Source: CAIYRG01 sp964494505
Lineage (GTDB): Bacteria > Pseudomonadota > Alphaproteobacteria > Micropepsales > Micropepsaceae
Direction of reading: 5' to 3'
Assembly: GCA_964494505.1 (NCBI GenBank)
Contig: CAZBRO010000018.1
Coordinates: 42,342-106,341 of the forward strand
DNA length: 64,000 bases
How positions within the stretch are numbered: position 1 is the stretch's first letter; the number at the start of each line of letters is the position of its first letter. Positions 24,317 to 31,492 of the stretch are shown here, one piece after another. The notes beneath the pieces were generated by a model. It searched no databases, was not told the DNA's origin, and worked only from the letters and a program-made list of their open reading frames with translations. The position numbers and the translations under genes were made by a program.

Positions 24317-24330
24317 TTGATAAAGATCAA
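24317..24330 (-). promoter_or_regulatory. FNR/FixK-type box upstream of RND pump
   Basis: TTGAT-AAAG-ATCAA, a perfect consensus palindrome. With the centre at -41.5 on the minus strand, transcription would begin near 24282, with a TAACCT -10 candidate (complement of 24289-24294), about 130 nt before the RND start codon. Confidence 0.6.
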
Positions 24331-24339
24331 AAGCGCTTA

Positions 24340-25782
24340 TTAGATATGGAGCCACGGCCAAAAAAAGGCCGCGCTGAGGGCTAGTCCCACGAACTCCACC
24401 ACGGTCAGAACGGCGCCGATCTTGATGAGGTCGGTGTGCTTGAAATAGCCGTAGGAATAGCCCACCACCAGCGGCGCGGACTGATAGGCGAACAGCTTCC
24501 CGCCCGCCGAGAACCCCCAGATCATGCCGATCCAGAGCGCATCCAGCCCATGGGTCTTGGCAAATTGCATCAGCACGGGAAGCGACGTCGCCAGCATGGA
24601 AATCTCGCTCGCAGTCGCAAAATGATAGATGAACCCGCCCCAATAGAGGGTGGGTACGGCAAGCACCGGGTTCGACAGATAGGGCGTCACGCCGCCGAAG
24701 AAGAAATCGGTGAGGAGCTTCAGCGCACCCGTCGCCTGCGCCACATTGCTCATGCTGAGTGCTGCGGCCACGAAGAACACCGGCATCAGATTGGTCTTCT
24801 GCATGTCCTCGACTTCGAGCACGTTCACGAAGGGGAGGAACGCGACCAGCGCCAGGGCCAGGGCAATCACGGACGGCGAGATATGGTGCAGGAAATCCGT
24901 CATCCAAAGGACGATGGCGAGGATGCTGAGCAGGGTCGATTTGATCGCGATCGGCGTCCATTCCTGGTTGCCCCGCAATTGCGTCTTCAACTCCTCCATG
25001 CTGCCGCTGACGCTTTCCTTCTCCGGCGGATAGGCCCAGAGCGCGAACCGCCAGGCGGTGAAGATGGTCAGCAGCGCGCAAGGGAAGAACGCGATGAACC
25101 ACAGCGCATAGGAGACATGGATGTCGCCGAACCGCTCGATATTGCCGACCGCGGTGATGGCGCCCGCACCCGCAATCACCATCTTGTCGAAGATGGCGCA
25201 GGTATAGGTCAGCACCAGGAAGATGCCGCGCCCGATATTCGATCCCTTCCCGACGCCGAACACGTTGATCACGCTGACCGCAAACGAGGCCATGATGACG
25301 AGGCGCGCATTGCCCGACGGCACGATCAGGGTCAGCAGGAACGAGGTGACGATGAGCCCGAGCAGCAGGCGCGAATAGCTGGTGCCCACGCGTCCCACCA
25401 CGAACGCGCCGATGCGCTGAGGCACGCCTGTCTTGTTGGCGGCCGTTCCCAGCATGATCGCGCCGAACAGGAACCACGGCGTGTCATTGGCAAAGCCGGA
25501 AAACGCGGTCTCGATCTTGGCGACGCCGGTGGCCCAGAACAGCAGGCAGCCGATCAGCCCGGCCGCGCCATATTCCATGATGTTCGTCATCCAGGCGAGA
25601 ATCATGAAGCTCGAAATCGCCATCGCCCCTTGGGCTGCGGGCGCGACACTCATGGGCGTCAGCCAAACGCCAAGCGGCACCGCCACGCAGACGAACGCGA
25701 AAAAGGCCCGCAGCGACAGCGAGCGATCGTCGTGGTGCGCATGGGCGCGCGGTTGGGTGACGGTGATGTCGCTCGCGCTCAT
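24340..25782 (-). CDS. SLC13/DASS-type anion transporter (paralogue 1)
   Basis: A 480-residue membrane protein from MSASDITVTQPRAHAHHDDR, with about eleven or twelve helices. Segments such as FLLTLIVPSGNARLVIMASF, GKGSNIGRGIFLVLTYTCAIFDKM and GFIYHFATASEISMLATSLP belong to the SLC13/divalent anion:sodium symporter superfamily. It is clearly paralogous along its whole length to the protein at 31493-32941. The likely cargo is a carboxylate. An N-terminal His cluster (HAHH) is present. Confidence 0.85.
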   Translation of the reverse strand: MSASDITVTQPRAHAHHDDRSLSLRAFFAFVCVAVPLGVWLTPMSVAPAAQGAMAISSFMILAWMTNIMEYGAAGLIGCLLFWATGVAKIETAFSGFANDTPWFLFGAIMLGTAANKTGVPQRIGAFVVGRVGTSYSRLLLGLIVTSFLLTLIVPSGNARLVIMASFAVSVINVFGVGKGSNIGRGIFLVLTYTCAIFDKMVIAGAGAITAVGNIERFGDIHVSYALWFIAFFPCALLTIFTAWRFALWAYPPEKESVSGSMEELKTQLRGNQEWTPIAIKSTLLSILAIVLWMTDFLHHISPSVIALALALVAFLPFVNVLEVEDMQKTNLMPVFFVAAALSMSNVAQATGALKLLTDFFFGGVTPYLSNPVLAVPTLYWGGFIYHFATASEISMLATSLPVLMQFAKTHGLDALWIGMIWGFSAGGKLFAYQSAPLVVGYSYGYFKHTDLIKIGAVLTVVEFVGLALSAAFFWPWLHI

Positions 25783-25900
25783 CGCATGACGCCCTTTGGT
25801 CCTGGCCCAAAGGCTACAGAGACACCGCCCGGCGCACAAACGCAAAAACCTGCCGCCCGCGCAGGCGCGCAGTTATGATGCCGGGCAATGCTTCCGCATT

Positions 25901-25950
25901 TCCTCCCCCGTTTACGGGGGACGGGGACCGCCGAAGGCGGTGGAGGGGGC
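25901..25950. repeat. GC-rich double-hairpin intergenic repeat
   Basis: CCCCCGTTTACGGGGG followed by CCGCCGAAGGCGG: two adjacent short hairpins. It resembles the abundant GC-rich intergenic repeats of alphaproteobacterial genomes. It lies just upstream of the amidohydrolase ribosome site. Confidence 0.55.
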
Positions 25951-25973
25951 GCCGGAGAACAAGGGGTAAGAGG

Positions 25974-27062
25974 ATGACGGTCTTCGACATGGATTCGCAC
26001 TTGCGCGAGGAATATGTGCTCGACGAAGTGTACCGGCTGGAAGGGCGCTTCGCCGATCAGTCTCCGGTGCGGCTGAACAGCGAGAAGAACGTCCGCGCCA
26101 AATTCCAGCACAATCTGCGCCCCTGGCCCGCCGACGTCGGCAAGCACTTCAATCATTCGATCGTCTATGACCCGTACGAGAATTGGGGCGGCGGCGAAAT
26201 CGCGCGCCGGCAAGTGGGCGGCTGGGACATGAAGATACGGCTCGAAGCCAACGAGAAGGAGGGCATCGACCATCAGATGCTGTTCCCGACGCAGTTGAGC
26301 ATCCCCACCTATATCGAGGGCGAATTGGGCGCGGCGCTGGCGCGGGCCTACAACAATTGGGTGAAGACGCTCGTCGCCGGAAACGAAGACCGGCTATGGC
26401 CGGTCGGCGTGCTGCCATGGGCGCACCCGGAAGCGCTGGTGGACGAGCTTCACCATTGCGTCGCGCTCGGCTTCAAGGCGGTGCATCTCACTCCCTATTC
26501 GCACAAGCACACCATCGACAATGCGGTGTTCGAGCCGTTCTATGCGGAAGCGGAAAAGTTGAACGTGCCCTTGATGCTGCATCCCGCGACCATGGGTGAG
26601 CTGATCAACCGCTACGACAATTTCTTCGCCATGCATGTGCTGGGCCGCCCCTTCAATTGCACGGCCGGATTGGTGGCGCTTGTCACCGGCGGGGTGTTCG
26701 AACGCTATCCGGATTTGCGCGTCGCGTTCTTCGAATGCAGCGCCGAATGGGTGCTCTATTGGATGCACCGGATGGACGACGATCATAAGCGGATGAAGAA
26801 CGGATTCACGCCGAAGATTTCGCGTGCGCCTTCCGATTACGTGAAGAAGAATTGCTACGTGACGTGCGAAGCCGACGAGCGGCTGCTCGCGCTAGCGCTG
26901 GAGGAATTCAGCGAAGACCGTGTGCTATTGGCCTCGGATTATCCGCATTTCGATTCGGAATATCCCGGCACGGTGCACGAACTGACCGAACGCACCGACA
27001 TTTCGGAAAAGCAAAAGCAGAAAATCCTTTCCGAGAACGCCCGCGAATTCTTGCGGATATAA
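25974..27062 (+). CDS. Amidohydrolase, ACMSD/decarboxylase subfamily (1)
   Basis: A 362-residue TIM-barrel metal-dependent amidohydrolase (Amidohydro_2). The start MTVFDMDSHLREEYV follows an AGAGG site. The N-terminal DSH metal motif, HPATMG (mid-barrel His), and the terminal LLASDYPHFDSEYPG (metal Asp) are visible. The ACMSD subfamily decarboxylates or hydrolyses aromatic or ring-cleavage acids. This is one of three related genes in the window (also 43592 and 49851). It is monocistronic as far as seen. Confidence 0.87.
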   Translation: MTVFDMDSHLREEYVLDEVYRLEGRFADQSPVRLNSEKNVRAKFQHNLRPWPADVGKHFNHSIVYDPYENWGGGEIARRQVGGWDMKIRLEANEKEGIDHQMLFPTQLSIPTYIEGELGAALARAYNNWVKTLVAGNEDRLWPVGVLPWAHPEALVDELHHCVALGFKAVHLTPYSHKHTIDNAVFEPFYAEAEKLNVPLMLHPATMGELINRYDNFFAMHVLGRPFNCTAGLVALVTGGVFERYPDLRVAFFECSAEWVLYWMHRMDDDHKRMKNGFTPKISRAPSDYVKKNCYVTCEADERLLALALEEFSEDRVLLASDYPHFDSEYPGTVHELTERTDISEKQKQKILSENAREFLRI

Positions 27063-27068
27063 TCCCTG

Positions 27069-29003
27069 TCAATTGCCGATCTGAGCGGCCAGGAACTTGT
27101 CGACCGCATTCAACAAGGCGACGCGGCTTTCGGCGCGGGACAATTCCCCATCCTCATCCTTCAACAATATACGATCGACATGCTTATTGGCGCGCTGCAA
27201 CGCATCTCTCATGTGCAAACTGTGACTATCCCAGAACACCTTATCGGTATCGATGAGAAGAACGGAACCTTGTATAAGGTCTGCCCGCTTGACTAGTGAG
27301 ACATCATCCAATTCATTCGTGCGAAATTTCTCGTGGTTCCGGATGAGGGCTGAATTGAAATTGTTATAAGCCAAACCGGAGTAATTGTAGCGCGTGTCTT
27401 GCACGATCATGCCCAAATCCGTTACGGGCCTGAAAGCCACCGCACATGCATAGCGAGTCTTCTCTGACATTAGGGAGGAAAGTGCGGTGTATCCGTCGTC
27501 GCCGTTCCCGATAATACAGAGCCGATTCGGGTCAGCGATTTTTCTGACCACAAGCTCCTCAACCGCGCTTCCAATGTCTTCTTGCTTTGCGGCCCGCCAC
27601 TCGCGAAGTTGTGCAATATTCGCCATATCGAACAGACCTCGCGTGGACCGCTTTCCGGCCTCTAATACAGCGTATCCTTGATGCGCGAGAAATTGGGCAA
27701 ACCAATCAAAATTTATCAGCCCGTAGCCAAATGGGCCCGGCAATACCACAAGAGGAAGGTTGTTCGGCTGTCTTCCCGGCGGAAGCATGAGAACACCCGT
27801 CAACGAGTATCCATCACGTGTCCGGTAGTCGAACCTCTGCACCTCGGCTAACCGAATGCCGCGAAGTTGAGGGTAGGACTCGCCAATATTGTCGATCCTG
27901 CTCGTGGAAAGATTCACAAAATGAAGCGCAGGAGGACTCTGTGCACTGGTGGTAAGCACTATCGTCTTGTTTCCGTCCGCCGTCGTTGAAAGAAGATGCG
28001 CCGCCCTTCCGGGCAGTACGGATTCGATCTGCTTCTGAACGCGCTGCAAGTCCGGCGAAAAGTACGCAGATCGGATTTCACCGTCCCGATACAGGACTCC
28101 TATGGCTCGCAGTCGCCGGTCAAGAATCACTTGTTCGAAGTCGCTGTTTGCATTCTGATAGAGGGAGGCACCCAGCACTCCCGAAGCAAGGTCCAACGAG
28201 TGGAGACTCGATCTGCCGTTGCGGTCCTGGAGGGCCACGGCGAGCGAACGCCCGTCCTCATTCACCGCGACGATTGTCGCGGGAGCACCGGGCGTGTTCA
28301 AGGTCGCGATTTTCCGAAATTGCCCGGGAGAGGGGATCATAACGTCATCATGTTCCGGCCCAGGAGCGTCGACCCGGGCCAGAACATGCCCTGCCCCATC
28401 GCTGAACCATTTCGCTGTTTCCAGCTTACCTTCGTTCGCGATGGAACTGCTGCCGGTGGTAAGATCGACCTTGAGAAGCTTATATTGCACTCTTCTGTTG
28501 TCGTAGCGTTCGAGCGCGCTGACATAAATATGGGTGGGATCGGGTGAGAGGTCGACAATCTGGTCTGCGTTCCCCCCATCGAATCCCAAGTGGCCGTTGC
28601 GGTTGATAGGCAATGGTGGAGCTGTATTAGCGGTCGAGACGATAAATGTCTGATAGAATGTGCTGTCGGTGAGATCAGCGACATCTTTCGTCACGGTGCG
28701 AATTCTGACCAATAGGTAACCGTCACCGCTCCAGTGGAGGCTTACGATCTCACTTCGGCCAAACGCGATGCGTCGGATTTTTCCTGGTGAATCGACCTCC
28801 GAAATAGTAACATTGTAATCGCCTTCGATAGGCGTCGCGAAGGCCAGATATCTTCCGCTCGCGGACAAACTTGCCTCTCCGAACGTCGGCAGCGCGCCGA
28901 ACAAGGCTGTCGCGTTGTCTTCCGCTGCGATGGATGAATCCATCGCTCCAATAGTGCTGAACACGCCGAACAAGCCGGCGGACAGCAAAGAACGGATTTT
29001 CAT
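27069..29003 (-). CDS. S9 (prolyl oligopeptidase) homologue, catalytically degenerate
   Basis: A 644-residue exported protein with a signal peptide (to SSIAAEDN), an N-terminal beta-propeller part, and a C-terminal alpha/beta-hydrolase domain of the S9 family. All three catalytic positions look lost. The nucleophile motif is GNGDDGY (499-505) where G-x-SYGGY is expected, giving Gly501 for Ser. The His loop is DEDGELSR with Gly619 for His. The Asp loop reads DTDKVFWDS. The gene is visibly less GC-rich than its neighbours, suggesting transfer or relaxed selection. The frame is intact, so it is probably a binding protein rather than a peptidase. Confidence 0.85.
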   Translation of the reverse strand: MKIRSLLSAGLFGVFSTIGAMDSSIAAEDNATALFGALPTFGEASLSASGRYLAFATPIEGDYNVTISEVDSPGKIRRIAFGRSEIVSLHWSGDGYLLVRIRTVTKDVADLTDSTFYQTFIVSTANTAPPLPINRNGHLGFDGGNADQIVDLSPDPTHIYVSALERYDNRRVQYKLLKVDLTTGSSSIANEGKLETAKWFSDGAGHVLARVDAPGPEHDDVMIPSPGQFRKIATLNTPGAPATIVAVNEDGRSLAVALQDRNGRSSLHSLDLASGVLGASLYQNANSDFEQVILDRRLRAIGVLYRDGEIRSAYFSPDLQRVQKQIESVLPGRAAHLLSTTADGNKTIVLTTSAQSPPALHFVNLSTSRIDNIGESYPQLRGIRLAEVQRFDYRTRDGYSLTGVLMLPPGRQPNNLPLVVLPGPFGYGLINFDWFAQFLAHQGYAVLEAGKRSTRGLFDMANIAQLREWRAAKQEDIGSAVEELVVRKIADPNRLCIIGNGDDGYTALSSLMSEKTRYACAVAFRPVTDLGMIVQDTRYNYSGLAYNNFNSALIRNHEKFRTNELDDVSLVKRADLIQGSVLLIDTDKVFWDSHSLHMRDALQRANKHVDRILLKDEDGELSRAESRVALLNAVDKFLAAQIGN

Positions 29004-29199
29004 CTAATCGCCCCCGCGAATATGAACGGAACTATACGGTTAATTCGCGATTTGGTCACGAGGGTGTGTCGCCCGCGACAGCGATGCTATTTTTGCCAAT
29101 TACGACGGATAGTTACAGGAACCGAAAGCGCAGTTACTCACCTTCGGACGGAGAGTGCCGGACTTTCGTCGGTGTACCGGCCCCTGAGTGAGGCGGCCC

Positions 29200-29346
29200 C
29201 TAGAGGACGGGCGGCGGGGAGCGGCGGTCCGCCGAGATGGGACTCATCAGGCCGACCGCGACACCGTCCGGGTCCTCCACGTCCGCATAGCGCGCGCCCC
29301 AGAACGCGTCATAGGGCGCCTGCAAACCCCTGTAGCCGGCGCCCAT
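29200..29346 (-). pseudogene. Remnant of a VOC (glyoxalase-like) gene, 3' end only
   Basis: Read on the minus strand this gives 48 codons ending in TAG. They include GYRGLQAPYDAFWGARYADV followed by EDPDGVAVGLMSPIS, the C-terminal beta-alpha-beta-beta end of VOC-superfamily proteins, with the metal-side Asp/Glu motif. The rest of the gene (normally about 80 or more residues) is absent upstream, where the sequence turns into unrelated AT-richer DNA. It is a deletion remnant beside repeat elements. Confidence 0.7.
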
Positions 29347-29456
29347 CAAATCACCATAGATTCATAGACAAAAAGAATTCGGGTCAGAATACATTTCATC
29401 GAGATTGCATTATTGGCTTTCCCCAGCGATGGGGCGAACCCGTTTAACGCGGCCCT

Positions 29457-29592
29457 AGGGGGAGCGTCGAGCGAGTGAGATCGCGAGAAGCGGGCGAGAT
29501 CGTTCGGGGAGGGGACATTTCACGCACGCTAGGTCCCCTCCCCGAAGCCGCTCAGCGCAGGCGCACTTCGCGCCTTCGACCCTCCCTCTCTC
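29457..29592. repeat. MITE-like palindromic element, degenerate copy
   Basis: Same organisation as the element at 29646-29780. It has a CGAGTGAGA and GCGGGCGAGATCGTTCGGGG segment, the GGGGAGGGGAC / GTCCCCTCCCC internal inverted repeat, and a TTCGACCCTCCCTC right end. The left end is mutated, so the terminal repeats no longer match perfectly. Confidence 0.75.
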
Positions 29593-29645
29593 CCCTCATC
29601 TCCCGCAACAGCGAATCACAACCCCAAAATTACGCAACGATCCCC

Positions 29646-29780
29646 TTGAGGGAGGGTCGAACGAGTGAGACCGCGAGCGGCGGGCGAGATCGTTCGGGGA
29701 GGGGACGTTTCACGCCCCCCAAGGTCCCTCCCCGAAGCCGTCTCGCGCTTCGCGCAGCGCCGCCTTCGACCCTCCCTCAA
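29646..29780. repeat. MITE-like element with 16-bp perfect terminal inverted repeats
   Basis: The ends TTGAGGGAGGGTCGAA (29646-29661) and TTCGACCCTCCCTCAA (29765-29780) are perfect inverted repeats. Inside, TTCGGGGAGGGGAC and GTCCCTCCCCGAA form a second nested inverted repeat. No coding sequence is contained. A third, partial relative is at 13468-13559. The size (135 bp) and layout fit a miniature inverted-repeat element moved by a transposase in trans. Confidence 0.75.
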
Positions 29781-29915
29781 GGGTGGGTGTGCTTCATCCG
29801 GCCCGCGAATTTTTGCGGGTGTAATCCCCGTATTGTCATCCCGGCCAAGCAGCGAAGCGGCGCGCGGCCTGCACCCACGGCCGAACCTGGCCCGTTCTGC
29901 ATCGTCATCGCGCAA

Positions 29916-29967
29916 TCCCGTTGTCATCGCGGACGGCGCTAACGCGCCGTCCGCGATGACAACGGGA
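29916..29967. repeat. 24-bp perfect inverted repeat with 4-nt loop
   Basis: Arms 29916-29939 and 29944-29967 are exact complements, separated by TAAC. They lie 15 bp downstream of the PEP-CTERM gene stop. Transcribed, this would be a very stable hairpin that could protect or end the transcript. There is no clear U-run, so a classical terminator is not assured. Confidence 0.85.
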
Positions 29968-29981
29968 ACGATCTTCCGAAA

Positions 29982-30611
29982 TCAGGCCGAGCGTCTGCGC
30001 CGGCGAAAGAAGCCCGCGCCGAAAAGTCCAGCAAGCACGATGCTCCAACTCGCAGGCTCCGGAACGCTTGACGCCGGGCTCACCGTGACGGAATCGTTGC
30101 TGGTGTCGAGGGTGTAGAAATAAACATTCTGGCTCGTCTCGGTATATCCCAACTGCTGGAATGCGGGGCTGGTCGTGAAATCGAGAACATGGAGATAGAA
30201 GTCGTTCGGCACCGGATTGGTCAGGAGGATGGCGTGCGCCCCGTCGGCCAAGCCCCCGACCACAAGTTCGTCCGGAAGAAATCCAGCAGGAGGCGTCGAA
30301 CCAACGGGATAGTAATCGAAGGCGAATGCGGAGTCGGAGGTGATGCCGTTCAACACCGGGTTCGAGATATCGGCGGTGTCGTCGGAATAGGTCAGCGTCG
30401 GGTCGAACTTGATGTCGAACGATCCGGTCACCGGACTTGCCGGTGTGCCTCCGGTCGTGAAAGTGGGGCTCACCCCGCCGCCGTAATCCACCCCGAGATT
30501 CGTGAAGACAGCCGAGAACGTCACGTGATCCGTAATCAGTGATGCTCCCGCCGGGCTCGACGCCAACAAAGCCAATCCTAACGCAGTCGTCACAAAGCCG
30601 GATTTTCTCAC
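29982..30611 (-). CDS. PEP-CTERM sorting-domain protein
   Basis: A 209-residue exported protein with a signal peptide (MRKSGFVTTALGLALLASSP, then AGA) and a C-terminal PEP-CTERM tripartite signal: VPEPASW (about residues 182-188), a hydrophobic helix, then RRRRR. Exosortase cuts such signals and the proteins become surface or matrix components. The middle is a Thr/Gly/Asp-rich beta sheet with no catalytic motif. No exosortase gene is in the window. A sigma-54-type promoter lies about 85 nt upstream, as known for PEP-CTERM genes controlled by PrsK/PrsR. Confidence 0.92.
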   Translation of the reverse strand: MRKSGFVTTALGLALLASSPAGASLITDHVTFSAVFTNLGVDYGGGVSPTFTTGGTPASPVTGSFDIKFDPTLTYSDDTADISNPVLNGITSDSAFAFDYYPVGSTPPAGFLPDELVVGGLADGAHAILLTNPVPNDFYLHVLDFTTSPAFQQLGYTETSQNVYFYTLDTSNDSVTVSPASSVPEPASWSIVLAGLFGAGFFRRRRRSA

Positions 30612-30697
30612 CGCAAGTCTCCCTTCCCCAACGCAAGGTCGCCCGCGGAATGGCTATTCGCGCGGAATCAGCCGGGCCAAAGCCCAACGCCCTATCG

Positions 30698-30713
30698 AGC
30701 AAAAATCGGGCCA
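30698..30713 (-). promoter_or_regulatory. Sigma-54 promoter for the PEP-CTERM gene
   Basis: On the minus strand TGGCCCG-ATTT-TTGCT, with the invariant GG and GC exactly ten bases apart. Only one base differs from the TGGCACG-N4-TTGC core. Transcription would begin near 30687 and give a leader of about 75 nt. Confidence 0.7.
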
Positions 30714-30858
30714 TATTTTCTTTTCCAGGAATTTCAATCCACTAGCGGCTACGCTCACGTCAGTTTTGTAAACTTTTCCGACATGTGAGTAGGAACAGCG
30801 CCTACAGAAGCGCCGCTTTGGTGAACGGCTTCGGTTGCGGCCTGCGAATTTTCGCAAA

Positions 30859-30872
30859 CTGATCCACATCAA
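30859..30872 (+). promoter_or_regulatory. FNR/FixK-like box (one mismatch)
   Basis: CTGAT-CCAC-ATCAA. A start site 41.5 bases from the centre would fall near 30907, 25 nt before the ATG of the 82-residue gene at 30932. Confidence 0.45.
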
Positions 30873-30931
30873 GGCGGTCGGGTCCCGCTACCCGTAAGCA
30901 CACCCCTCGGGAGTACTCAGCGGGTGTTCCT

Positions 30932-31180
30932 ATGACGGCAGAAAACGGTCCGTCCGATACAGAGAAAATTCCGGCGATGCTCGATGAAATGGCGCGAACC
31001 CTGAGGGAAGGGCCGCAGTCCAACGATACCTTTGTCCGAATGGCAACGGAGCTTGAACGGGCGGCAGCCCTCGTCAGACAGCCGCCAGGCACCAACAGCG
31101 AATTTGCCGATCGGCTGGAATTGCTGGCCAAGCAAATCCGGGAAGATATCCGCAAACAGGACGACGGAAGCGGCTCCTAA
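30932..31180 (+). CDS. Small acidic helical protein, unrecognised
   Basis: An 82-residue soluble protein, MTAENGPSDTEKIPAMLDEM and on, rich in Glu, Leu and Arg and predicted all-helical with two amphipathic helices. A GGGTG stretch lies 5-10 nt before the ATG. The FNR-like box upstream at activator spacing supports it being a real gene. No domain is recognised. It could be an oxygen-responsive regulator or adaptor, but nothing in the sequence proves that. Confidence 0.6.
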   Translation: MTAENGPSDTEKIPAMLDEMARTLREGPQSNDTFVRMATELERAAALVRQPPGTNSEFADRLELLAKQIREDIRKQDDGSGS

Positions 31181-31492
31181 CCGGGACGAACGGGAGGCCG
31201 CGAATCGGACGCGCGCTTCTGGCATTCGCCGACGCTCAACCCCACATTCCATGGGCGCTCTTTCTCAAGTCCGGTCTTCATCCCAATCATGCCCGGCCTC
31301 AGTTTGGCCGGGGAACGTATTCCTTTGCCCCGCGAAGGGACGCAAATGGCGCTCGCGTGCATCGAATTGCACCGAAATCGCACCGAAATATGCGCCAAAT
31401 AAACTTACCTTATCCCCGCCGACGCCCGCAGGATTCCTCGAAAGCGGCCCTGTTTATGCCCACCCAAAGCGGGGGAGGGGGGGCCAGCGGGT
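31181..31492. other. Intergenic stretch without recognised gene
   Basis: About 310 bp between the 82-residue gene and the end of the second SLC13-type gene. It holds a short hairpin (CCCGGCC-N7-GGCCGGG near 31290-31310) that lacks a T-run, and a G-run near 31470. No open frame with family support was seen. Confidence 0.6.

Noticed and set aside
29350..29420. Possible insertion-sequence end (GGTCAGAATACATTT)
   Set aside because: Resembles ends seen beside some transposases, but no partner end, duplication or transposase was found.
29457..29780. CRISPR-like repetition
   Set aside because: Only two long palindromic elements; no regularly spaced short repeats and no cas genes.
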